Source of the DNA: Fibrobacter sp. UBA4309
GTDB taxonomy: Bacteria; Fibrobacterota; Fibrobacteria; Fibrobacterales; Fibrobacteraceae
NCBI RefSeq assembly: GCF_002395745.1
Contig: NZ_DGUN01000052.1
Coordinates: 44,280 to 56,305 of the forward strand
Reading direction: 5' to 3'
DNA length: 12,026 bases
Positions 5,876-12,026 of the stretch are shown here, in pieces; position 1 is the stretch's first letter; each line of letters opens with the position of its first letter. The notes below the pieces were generated by a model. It was not told the origin of the DNA and made no database searches. It saw nothing but the letters and a program-made list of their open reading frames with translations. The position numbers and the translations under genes are program-made.

Positions 5876-7648
5876 ATGGAACCGCTCCAGTTCACCTCTC
5901 TCGCCTCGATGTTTTTCGTCAACTGTGCCCGCGACGATTTTGGCGGCTGGTACAAGCGCGTCAAAAGCGGGTGGAGGCATTACTCCCGCGAGGAGCTCCG
6001 CGACACGGTCATATACACGGCCATCGCGTTGAACAGCCGCGGCCTACAGCGGGACGACAGCGTCGGCATCATCGCGCCGAGCTCCCCCGAATGGATGATG
6101 GCCGACATCGCCATCCAGATAAACCACGCGCGGACGGTTCCGCTGTTCCCGAACATATCCTCCGAGAACTTCCAGTTCCAGAGCGACGACGCCCACGTCA
6201 AGTATCTCGTGGTCCATTCTATCGAAGAACTGGACGAACCGCTCAGGAACCAGCTTCCCCGTTTCAAGCTGATTATCTGCATCGACTCGGATAGCGAACT
6301 GCCCGAAAACGCCGTCTACTGGAAAGACATGCTTGAAGAAGGCCGCCGCGTCAGCGAGAAGGGAACGTATTACAGCTGGGTGGACGACCAAATCCAGATG
6401 ATCCACCCTGACGACATCTTCAGCATCATCTACACCAGCGGTTCGACCGGACGCCCCAAGGGGGCACGGCTTACGCACCGCAACATGCTCTCGCAAATCC
6501 AGAACCTCCTTCCGCTGTTCCACATAAACCGGAAAGAAGACAAGACACTGACCGTATTGCCCGTAGCGCACGTTCTGGAACGCATGGCTGTTTATTTCTA
6601 CACGCTGAACGGCCTCACGTCCTATTTTGCGGACAACCCGAAAAACGTCGCGATTATCCTCAAGGAAATCCACCCCACCATCGTCGTCGTGGTTCCGCGT
6701 ATTCTCGAACGCATCTACGAGAGCATGACCATCGCCGACGAAAGCGCCAGGGGATTCAAGCGCTATATCGTCAAGAACGCCATCAAGGTCGCCAAGATTG
6801 CCGTCCCGAGCAAGCGCCCCACCCTGATGCACCGCTTCTACGACAGGCTCGTGTACCACAAGATGCGCGATGCCATCGGCGGCAATTTCAAGTTGGTCGT
6901 CAGCGGAAGCTCCTCACTGAACAAGTCCATATTGAGATTCCTCCTGAACATCGGCATCCCTATCCGCGAGGGCTACGGCATGACAGAATGCAGCCCCGTC
7001 GTTTCGGTCAACAGCCTGGCCGACAACAAGCCCGGAACCATCGGCAAGCCCCTCGCCCACCTCGACGTCAAAATCGGCGAGAACAACGAAATCCTGGTCA
7101 AGGGAGACAGCGTCTTTGGCGGATACCACAACATGCCCGAAACGAACGCAACGATCTTTACCAAGGACGGTTACTACAAGACGGGCGACCAGGGATTCTT
7201 CGACGAAGATGGCTACCTGAATTTCACCGGGCGCATCAAGGAACTTTTGAAAACCAGCACGGGAAAGTACGTGAGCCCGAACCCCATCGAACTGGAACTC
7301 AGCCGTCACCCCGTAGTGGAGCAGGCGCTCGTGATCGCGAACGACCGCAAGTTCGTTTCGGCCGTCATCTGGCTAAACCCGGAAGGCGCAAGGCGCATGC
7401 TGAAATTCTCGCACGACGAATTCAGCGTCGAAAAGGCCATGTCTTCGCTGCGTATCCGCGAAGCCATCAACAGGCATATCGCACGCATCAACCGAAAGCT
7501 GAACCACTGGGAACAAATCCGCAAGTGGACTCTCATCGGCGACGAGCTTACCGTCGAATCAGGACTCCTGACACCCACATTAAAAATTCGGCGCACCGTC
7601 GCAGAAAAACGATACGCCGAAGAAATCGAGAAGATGTACGAAAACTAG
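5876..7648 (+). CDS. Long-chain fatty acyl-CoA synthetase (AMP-forming, FadD15/COG1022 type)
   Basis: A 590-aa adenylate-forming enzyme that activates fatty acids with ATP and CoA, probably at the inner face of the membrane. The signature motifs are intact: ATP loop YTSGSTGRPKGA (186-197), EGYGMTE (365-371), YKTGDQG with the ribose-binding Asp438, and GRIKELLKTSTGKYVSP (452-468) with Arg453. The acyl-CoA synthetase subgroup form LLKTSTGKYV points to long-chain enzymes rather than to acetyl-CoA synthetases or peptide synthetase domains. The C-terminal catalytic Lys is K570 in TPTLKIRR. Length is normal for the bacterial FadD15 group. The N-terminus aligns with the family from the first ATG, although no ribosome site precedes it. 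The stop codon overlaps that of convergent serA. Likely roles are uptake or recycling of fatty acids into membrane lipids; the neighbours do not narrow this. Activity on other carboxylic acids cannot be excluded. Confidence 0.92.
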   Translation: MEPLQFTSLASMFFVNCARDDFGGWYKRVKSGWRHYSREELRDTVIYTAIALNSRGLQRDDSVGIIAPSSPEWMMADIAIQINHARTVPLFPNISSENFQFQSDDAHVKYLVVHSIEELDEPLRNQLPRFKLIICIDSDSELPENAVYWKDMLEEGRRVSEKGTYYSWVDDQIQMIHPDDIFSIIYTSGSTGRPKGARLTHRNMLSQIQNLLPLFHINRKEDKTLTVLPVAHVLERMAVYFYTLNGLTSYFADNPKNVAIILKEIHPTIVVVVPRILERIYESMTIADESARGFKRYIVKNAIKVAKIAVPSKRPTLMHRFYDRLVYHKMRDAIGGNFKLVVSGSSSLNKSILRFLLNIGIPIREGYGMTECSPVVSVNSLADNKPGTIGKPLAHLDVKIGENNEILVKGDSVFGGYHNMPETNATIFTKDGYYKTGDQGFFDEDGYLNFTGRIKELLKTSTGKYVSPNPIELELSRHPVVEQALVIANDRKFVSAVIWLNPEGARRMLKFSHDEFSVEKAMSSLRIREAINRHIARINRKLNHWEQIRKWTLIGDELTVESGLLTPTLKIRRTVAEKRYAEEIEKMYEN

Positions 7649-8811
7649 AAGTGGATCACGCGGACCTTGATGACCTTGTCGAGCTTGCCGAGCTTTTCGA
7701 TGATGGAGTCATCGACCTTGCTTTCGACGTCAACGAGGTTGTAGCCGATCTTGCCGTTGCTCTTGTTAGAGAAGCTGGCGATGTTGATGCCTTCGGCACC
7801 GAATACCTTCGTGATTTCGGAAATCATGTTCGGAACGTCCTGGTTGATGACCACGACGCGGCTCTTGACGCCGGCATGCGGGTGATCGACGAGGGCCGGG
7901 AAGTTCACGGAATTGCGGACGCAACCGAATTCAATGTAGTCCTTCAGTTCTTCGACGGCCATCACGGCGCAGTTTTCTTCGGCTTCTTCAGTGGAAGCGC
8001 CGAGGTGCGGGAAGCAGGTCACCTTGTCGTTCTTGATGAGGTCGGCATCCGGGAAGTCGCAGAGGTAGCCCTGGAGGGAACCGGAAGCGAGCATCTCATT
8101 GACCGGGGCCATTTCCACGATACCACCGCGTGCGAAGTTCATGATGTAGCTGCCCTTGAAGCCGGCCAGGTTCTTGCGGTTGAGCAAGTTCTCGGTAACG
8201 CCCTTGATGAACGGAACGTGCACGGTGAGGAAGTCAGACTTCGCAATCACGGTGTCGAGGTCGGCAATTTCGACCTTGTTGGAAAGTTCGTGCATGTTGG
8301 CGGCGTTCGGATACGGTTCGTAAGCGATGACGCGCATGTTCTTCCAACGGGCATAGTTGGCGACGAGCACGCCAATCTTGCCGAGGCCGATGACGCCGAG
8401 AGTCTTGCCTGCGAGTTCCATGCCGGCGAACTTCTTCTTGCCGCTTTCGACGGTCTTCGCGAGGTCCGGGTCGGTGGTGTCGAGGTTCTTGACCCATGCG
8501 GCGGCCTTGTCCACGTTACGGACGGCCATGCCGAGCACGGTCATCACGAGCTCGGCAACGGCGTTGGCGTTTGCACCCGGAGTGTTGAACACGCAGATGC
8601 CCTTCGCAGAGGCCTTGTCGATAGTGATGTTGTTCACGCCGGCGCCGGCGCGGGCGACAGCCAGCAGGCCGTCAAAGTTGTCGGTATCAACCTGGGCGGA
8701 ACGCACCAAGATGGCATCCGGATTCTCGACGGAGTCGGAAACCTGGTAGAACGAGCCAAACAGGCTCAAGCCTTTCTTGGAAATGTTGTTCATCGTCTTA
8801 ATAGTTGCCAT
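7645..8811 (-). CDS. serA: D-3-phosphoglycerate dehydrogenase, short ACT-domain form
   Basis: A 388-aa NAD-dependent dehydrogenase that oxidises 3-phosphoglycerate in the first step of serine synthesis, in the cytoplasm. The Rossmann motif is TLGVIGLGKIG (137-147), with the acidic E165 at the end of the next strand for NAD preference. The active-site Arg is R228 in NFARGG and the His is H269 in CFPHLGAST. At the place where E. coli SerA has the third catalytic residue (FPTEP) this protein reads DFPDADL, as I recall for the short Clostridium/Bacteroides-type enzymes. Residues about 317-388 form an ACT domain (VVVINQDVPNMISEITKVF), which suggests feedback control by serine; the intervening domain of longer SerA proteins is absent. 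AAAGGA lies 7 nt before ATG. ispG lies 102 bp upstream on the same strand with a palindromic repeat in the gap, so the two may or may not be co-transcribed. The gene converges on the acyl-CoA synthetase with overlapping stop codons. Confidence 0.95.
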   Translation of the reverse strand: MATIKTMNNISKKGLSLFGSFYQVSDSVENPDAILVRSAQVDTDNFDGLLAVARAGAGVNNITIDKASAKGICVFNTPGANANAVAELVMTVLGMAVRNVDKAAAWVKNLDTTDPDLAKTVESGKKKFAGMELAGKTLGVIGLGKIGVLVANYARWKNMRVIAYEPYPNAANMHELSNKVEIADLDTVIAKSDFLTVHVPFIKGVTENLLNRKNLAGFKGSYIMNFARGGIVEMAPVNEMLASGSLQGYLCDFPDADLIKNDKVTCFPHLGASTEEAEENCAVMAVEELKDYIEFGCVRNSVNFPALVDHPHAGVKSRVVVINQDVPNMISEITKVFGAEGINIASFSNKSNGKIGYNLVDVESKVDDSIIEKLGKLDKVIKVRVIHF

Positions 8812-8851
8812 TTTTATGTCCTTTGTTTTGATGTTTAAAACTTTGTCTTTA

Positions 8852-8905
8852 CGTCATTCCGGGCTTGACCCGGAATCTAGATGGCGAATCAAGTTCGCCA
8901 TGACG
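8852..8905. repeat. Double palindromic repeat between ispG and serA
   Basis: Two hairpins are bounded by cgtca and tgacg: attccggg/cccggaat (8856-8863 and 8869-8876) with loop cttga, then ctag, then atggcgaa/ttcgccat (8881-8888 and 8894-8901) with loop tcaag. The unit nearly fills the 102-bp gap between the ispG stop and the serA start. Having the same plan as 413-475 and the same arms as the copies inside the pectate lyase gene, it shows a repeat family within this window. In RNA it could form strong hairpins between the two coding regions and so affect read-through or mRNA stability, but no T run makes it a standard terminator. Confidence 0.75.
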
Positions 8906-8913
8906 TTCTGCAA

Positions 8914-10653
8914 TTACGGTTCCTGCCAGCGACCTCTTTCTTTAATGAGGTTCACGAGTTCCTCGATGGCGTCTTCTTCGGGGATGTTCTTCTTGACGGC
9001 CGTCTTGCCTTCGAACAGCGTAATGCGACCGGGGCCACCGCCCACGTAACCGAAGTCGGCGTCGGCCATTTCGCCCGGGCCGTTCACGATGCAGCCCATA
9101 ATGCCGATGGAAATGTCGGAGAGGTGTCCGAAGCGGGCCTTGATCTTGCCCATGACCTGCTGAATATCGTAGAGGGTGCGGCCGCAGCTCGGGCAGCTGA
9201 TAAAGTTCGTCTTGCTGCGGCGGCAATAGGCAGCCTGCAAGATGTCGAATGCAAGGAGAACGCTTTCCTTCGCGCCCTTGTAGCCGTCGATAACGACGGC
9301 ATCGCCAAGACCGTCCGTCACCAGGCTTCCGATGTCGGCGGACACGCGGAGCATGTCGCGCTCGCTGTCGTTAATCTTCGCGTAGAGCAGTATCGGGTCT
9401 TGGCGACCTGCCGCATCCAATGCGGCAGCAAGAGCGCGCACGCCCGAAACCATCTCGGCGCCGGTGTAGCAGAACACGGAACCTGCGGGCACGCTCGCCG
9501 GATTTGCGGCGAACCCCGCGATATCCATCGCGTCCTTGAACTGCACCACGGGGGCGGCTTCCAGGCTCGGCAGGGCAAATTCAGCGTTGCGGCGTTCACC
9601 GGTAAGTGCAATCGCGTCGGCCTTCACGCCGACCTTCACCGGATTTGCACCGCCGATTTCCACGCCAGAAACGGCGACAGGCGTCGTCGCACGGCGTTCG
9701 TAATGGTACGGATCCTTTTCAAGAACAGGCACGTTGTATGCAATCGGCGCAGAAGGCAAGGCACACGCCTTGATGAGTTCCTGCGCCACCGGGACTTCGG
9801 CCACCGGATCTTCGGTGAGCGACACGCGAATCGTATCGGCAAGGCCATCGAGCAAAAGCGCACCGATACCAGCCGCAGACTTGAGGCGTCCGTCCGCCCC
9901 GGCTCCGGCCTCGGTCACGCCTACGTGGAACGGGTACGGCTTGAAACCTTCCTGCTTGATGCGGGCGGCGAGCATGCGGTAGGCGGCAATCGCCACCCGC
10001 GGGTTGCTGCTCTTCAAACTTAAAACAACTTGGTCAAAATGTTCCGCCTCGCACACGGCCAAGTATTCCATGGCGCTTTCCACCATGCCTTCGACCGTGT
10101 CGCCATAGCGGTAAATCATGCGGGCCGAGAGCGAGCCGTGGTTCACGCCGATGCGGATGGCGCGTCCCAGGCGCTTGGCCTCCTGCACAAACGGCGTAAA
10201 GGCTTCGGCCACCTTCTCCTTGCCTTCGTCGAACATCTTGTCCGTCTGGTTCTCGAGCGTGAGGATACCCGTGTCGACAAAGTTGCCCGGATTGATGCGG
10301 ACCTTCTCGACCCACTTGAGCGCCTCGAACGCGGCCTTGGGCTGGAAGTGGATGTCGGCGGACACCGGAACCTTGCAGCCGGCAGCACGGACCTGCTTCA
10401 TCACTTCTTCGAGGCCCTGCGCATCGACAAAAGTCGGGGCGGTAATGCGCACCAGGCCACAGCCCACCTTGGCGAGCGCAAGCGTCTCGGCAACCGTCTT
10501 CTCGACATCCTTGGGCTTGGTGGTGGTCATGGACTGAACTAAAATGGGGGCGTTGCCCCCTATCAAAGCCTCGCCTACGCGGACTTGTACAGTTTCCCTG
10601 CGGACGGCATTGAAGCGGTCGGCAACATAGGGAAATTCGCTAAACTTTGTCAT
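8914..10653 (-). CDS. ispG: 4-hydroxy-3-methylbut-2-en-1-yl diphosphate synthase, three-domain form
   Basis: A 579-aa iron-sulfur enzyme (GcpE) that converts methylerythritol cyclodiphosphate to HMBPP, the penultimate step of the MEP isoprenoid pathway. The N-terminal TIM barrel spans about 15-295 (ILVQSMTTTKPKDV; VSADIHFQP; EKVRINPGNF; GVNHGSLS). An inserted domain follows at about 300-460, absent from the ~370-aa E. coli enzyme but present in plant, Chlamydia and Bacteroidetes types. The C-terminal reductase-like domain carries the 4Fe-4S ligands C487 and C490 in SCPSCGRTLYDIQ, C521 in GIMGCIVNGPGE, and E528 of the same motif as fourth ligand. All are intact. Such enzymes normally receive electrons from flavodoxin or ferredoxin; none is encoded here. 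The ATG at 10653 has no evident Shine-Dalgarno sequence, but the protein starts where relatives do. serA lies downstream on the same strand. Identification is secure. Confidence 0.97.
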   Translation of the reverse strand: MTKFSEFPYVADRFNAVRRETVQVRVGEALIGGNAPILVQSMTTTKPKDVEKTVAETLALAKVGCGLVRITAPTFVDAQGLEEVMKQVRAAGCKVPVSADIHFQPKAAFEALKWVEKVRINPGNFVDTGILTLENQTDKMFDEGKEKVAEAFTPFVQEAKRLGRAIRIGVNHGSLSARMIYRYGDTVEGMVESAMEYLAVCEAEHFDQVVLSLKSSNPRVAIAAYRMLAARIKQEGFKPYPFHVGVTEAGAGADGRLKSAAGIGALLLDGLADTIRVSLTEDPVAEVPVAQELIKACALPSAPIAYNVPVLEKDPYHYERRATTPVAVSGVEIGGANPVKVGVKADAIALTGERRNAEFALPSLEAAPVVQFKDAMDIAGFAANPASVPAGSVFCYTGAEMVSGVRALAAALDAAGRQDPILLYAKINDSERDMLRVSADIGSLVTDGLGDAVVIDGYKGAKESVLLAFDILQAAYCRRSKTNFISCPSCGRTLYDIQQVMGKIKARFGHLSDISIGIMGCIVNGPGEMADADFGYVGGGPGRITLFEGKTAVKKNIPEEDAIEELVNLIKERGRWQEP

Positions 10654-10828
10654 GGTGCCAAAGATAGAAAAATGGGATGTTTACGGCTAATCAAGCCTCC
10701 CTCAAGTTCCAAAATGGAATACCCAAAGCCATTTTTTCGCTGTTTTAAGCACTTTTACATATAAAATTGTAAAAAAGTCATCTCATTCGCCCAAAAAATT
10801 GTTAGAATATGTACACGGAGTTTTTGAT
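10654..10828. promoter_or_regulatory. Divergent promoter region between ispG and glycosyltransferase
   Basis: This 175-bp AT-rich gap separates divergent genes. For the plus strand, TATAAA at 10760-10765 within a longer A/T run is a candidate -10 box, without a clear -35 box; transcription would leave a leader of roughly 60 nt. A second candidate, TAGAAT at 10803-10808, would give a very short leader. For ispG I cannot name a convincing promoter. No strong hairpin or riboswitch-like structure was seen. Confidence 0.3.
10817..10820 (+). promoter_or_regulatory. Ribosome binding site that fixes the glycosyltransferase start
   Basis: GGAG lies 8 nt before the ATG at 10829. This favours that ATG over the in-frame TTG at 10799, which would add ten residues (including EYVHGVF) that are not part of the family's usual N-terminus; the family begins with IPKIFHYCW. 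Confidence 0.75.
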
Positions 10829-11575
10829 ATGATCCCGAAGATATTTCACTATTGCTGGCTCTCTAACGAACCTTTTCCAGAAAAGGTTCAAAAATGCATG
10901 GCATCCTGGGAAAAATATCTGAGTGACTACAACTGCATTTTCTGGGACTACGAGAAGGCTGTTGCCACAGGGATTCCCTGGATTCTTGAAGCCATTGAGC
11001 AGCAGAACTGGGCTTTCGCCGCCGACGCAATGCGCCTTTACGCCTTGTACACCGAAGGCGGAATCTACCTCGATTCCGACGTGGAACTGCTCATGTCCCC
11101 GAACCACCTGCTGGACCGTTCCTACATCCTCGGTTACGAGAACGGCTCCAAGAGAATCGAGCCGTCCTTCCTCGGTGCCGAAAAAGGCTCCCCCATCATC
11201 GGAGAAGCCCTGAGATATTACACCGAGCACCATTACGAATACAGCGAAGAGACCGTGGAACAGCTCGTGCTTCCGCAGATTCTCGCGAACGCCTGCGACA
11301 AGTTCGACGGGCTCGACATATTGCCCGAATGGTACTTCTCTCCCAAGCGTTTCCTGGACGGTGCAATCAACACCGCCGACGAGACGGTAAGCATCCACCA
11401 CTTCGGTAGCAACTGGCGCCCCGAGAACGTACGCGAATGCATCAACCAGCGCCAGAAGATTTTCCAGAAGTACCCGCGCCCCGTCGCGGAGGTTCTCGCC
11501 TTCCCCTTCACTATTTGGAGCAACCTGAAGACGGTCGGCCCCGGCGGCGCCATCAAGAGACTGTTCAAGAAATAA
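10829..11575 (+). CDS. GT32-type glycosyltransferase (DXD sugar-binding family)
   Basis: A 248-aa cytoplasmic glycosyltransferase of the type that adds a hexose to capsule, lipopolysaccharide or other glycans. The start IPKIFHYCWLS is the family's typical first strand (IPKIIHYCWFG in relatives). The core motif follows: A65, D66, R69, L70, then TEGGIYLDSDVE (75-86), with the DXD metal and nucleotide-sugar site at D82 and D84. HHFGSNW near residue 193 fits the late conserved His region of the family. There is no signal peptide; the C-terminal part (about 220-248) has a basic tail that may touch the membrane. It stands alone, divergent from ispG and convergent with pnp, with no other glycan genes nearby, so donor and acceptor cannot be guessed from context. 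Small GT32 proteins often sit in polysaccharide clusters, which makes the solitary position notable. Confidence 0.88.
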   Translation: MIPKIFHYCWLSNEPFPEKVQKCMASWEKYLSDYNCIFWDYEKAVATGIPWILEAIEQQNWAFAADAMRLYALYTEGGIYLDSDVELLMSPNHLLDRSYILGYENGSKRIEPSFLGAEKGSPIIGEALRYYTEHHYEYSEETVEQLVLPQILANACDKFDGLDILPEWYFSPKRFLDGAINTADETVSIHHFGSNWRPENVRECINQRQKIFQKYPRPVAEVLAFPFTIWSNLKTVGPGGAIKRLFKK

Positions 11576-11633
11576 CGCGACGTTGCGCTTGGACAAGAAT
11601 GATGGTTCTGACAGGCCAAGGATGACGTCTAAC
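11576..11633. other. Short gap after the glycosyltransferase, possible decayed repeat
   Basis: No gene is seen. The stretch includes cttgg/ccaag arms (11588-11592 and 11616-11620) and ends in ggatgacgtc, whose TGACG end resembles the ends of the palindromic repeats elsewhere in the window. Arms are short and the centre is not symmetrical, so it is at most a degenerate member or a different dispersed element. Confidence 0.25.
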
Positions 11634-11662
11634 AAAAAAACGCCCGGCGGTTAGGCCGGGCG
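11634..11662 (-). terminator. Rho-independent terminator of pnp
   Basis: A perfect 8-bp GC-rich stem, cgcccggc (11641-11648) and gccgggcg (11655-11662), with a 6-nt loop is followed on the minus strand by seven T (complement of 11634-11640). It starts 22 bp after the pnp stop. Read on the plus strand the same stem is followed by a mixed ctttcaattt, so it may also weakly terminate the glycosyltransferase transcript. Confidence 0.88.
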
Positions 11663-11684
11663 CTTTCAATTTCGTATAAACGAA

Positions 11685-12026
11685 TTAGGCTTCAGCCGGT
11701 GCTTCGGGAGCAGCCGGAGCTTCGGCAGCCGGAGCTTCAGCAGCCGGGGCGGCCTTCGGAGGGAGGAGCGCCTTCATAGAAAGCTTCACCTTGCCCTTCG
11801 GGTCAACACCGAGGCAGAGCACTTCGACTTCGTCACCGACGTGAACGACGTCTTCGACCTTATCGACGCGGTGGTCGGCAAGTTCGGAGATGTGCACAAG
11901 ACCGTCGCGACCCGGGAGGATTTCGACGAACGCGCCAAACGGCTGGATCGTCTTGACCTTGCCCTTGTACTTGCGGCCCGGTTCGGGTTCGGCAGTGAGT
12001 TCTTCGATCATGCGGCGGCAGACTGC
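11685..12026 (-). CDS. pnp: Polynucleotide phosphorylase, C-terminal S1 domain and Ala/Pro/Glu tail
   Basis: The last 113 residues of PNPase, the phosphate-dependent 3'-5' exoribonuclease of RNA turnover; the gene continues past the right edge and no start is present. MIEELTAEPEPGRKYKGKV is the hallmark junction between the KH and S1 domains in bacterial Pnp, and the S1 RNA-binding domain follows (FGAFVEILPGRDGLVHISEL, then VGDEVEVLCLGVDPKGKVKLSMKA). The match to Pnp is closer than to ribosomal protein S1, which lacks the IEELTAE junction. After the S1 domain comes a low-complexity tail of about 25 residues made of Ala, Pro and Glu, encoded partly by a 15-bp tandem repeat. A strong terminator follows the stop. 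Confidence 0.93.
   Translation of the reverse strand, partial: AVCRRMIEELTAEPEPGRKYKGKVKTIQPFGAFVEILPGRDGLVHISELADHRVDKVEDVVHVGDEVEVLCLGVDPKGKVKLSMKALLPPKAAPAAEAPAAEAPAAPEAPAEA
11711..11755. repeat. 15-bp tandem repeat in the pnp tail
   Basis: Three adjoining 15-bp units (11711-11725, 11726-11740, 11741-11755) begin cagccgg; the first two differ at one or two positions and the third is more diverged. They encode the repeated AEAPA-type tail of PNPase. Unit length is a multiple of three, so copy-number change would keep the frame. Confidence 0.7.

Noticed and set aside
6988..8838. Open frame (616 codons) on the plus strand crossing the acyl-CoA synthetase and serA
   Set aside because: It runs out of frame through one real gene and antisense through the other, with Arg/Gln-rich then Val/Asp-rich composition. 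A shadow of both.
8881..10023. Open frame (380 codons) on the plus strand opposite ispG
   Set aside because: Antisense to intact ispG with all iron-sulfur ligands conserved; it starts inside the palindromic repeat.
10546..10560. GC-rich hairpin ggggcgttgcccc near the 5' end of ispG
   Set aside because: It lies within coding sequence for IGGNAPI, a conserved family stretch, and has no T run or other regulatory feature. Best explained by codon choice.
1..12026. Defence system, prophage, CRISPR array, transposase or integron
   Set aside because: No regularly spaced repeats, no transposase or integrase motifs, and every sizeable gene has a housekeeping or plant-polymer role.

Overview
The window looks like chromosomal DNA from a Fibrobacter species (phylum Fibrobacterota). 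The evidence is indirect: large secreted plant cell wall enzymes with Ser-rich linkers and C-terminal sorting-type domains, a three-domain IspG, AT-rich intergenic gaps around GC-rich genes with few clear Shine-Dalgarno sites, and short palindromic repeats reading roughly GTCATTCCGGG...CCCGGAATCTAG between genes. The assignment rests on recognition of protein families, not on a database match.

Layout. At 2-328 (+) is the end of tgt (queuosine tRNA modification), followed by a strong terminator and two kinds of palindromic repeat. From 481 to 5249 two secreted polysaccharide-degrading enzymes lie head to tail on the minus strand: an 898-aa GH5 endoglucanase with two related carbohydrate-binding-type domains, and a ~650-aa family 1 pectate lyase with an N-terminal Fn3-like domain. 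Each has its own candidate promoter. A small two-helix membrane protein (5470-5805, -) lies divergently from a FadD15-type long-chain acyl-CoA synthetase (5876-7648, +). That gene converges on serA (7645-8811, -), and the two share a CTAG that supplies both stop codons. Upstream of serA on the same strand is ispG (8914-10653, -), separated by a palindromic repeat. A GT32-type glycosyltransferase (10829-11575, +) follows, and the window ends inside the 3' end of pnp (11685-12026, -) with its terminator.

How it fits together. The cellulase and pectate lyase would act outside the cell on plant cell walls; both have signal peptides and a C-terminal beta-rich domain resembling type IX secretion sorting domains. 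The rest is housekeeping: tRNA modification, fatty acid activation, serine synthesis, isoprenoid synthesis and RNA turnover, plus one orphan glycosyltransferase. I see no phage, CRISPR, transposase or defence system.

The most unusual point is that the interdomain linker of the pectate lyase (about residues 554-585) appears to be made of two in-frame copies of the same palindromic repeat found between genes here. One copy carries a second dispersed repeat motif inside it. This suggests repeat DNA being used as protein linker.
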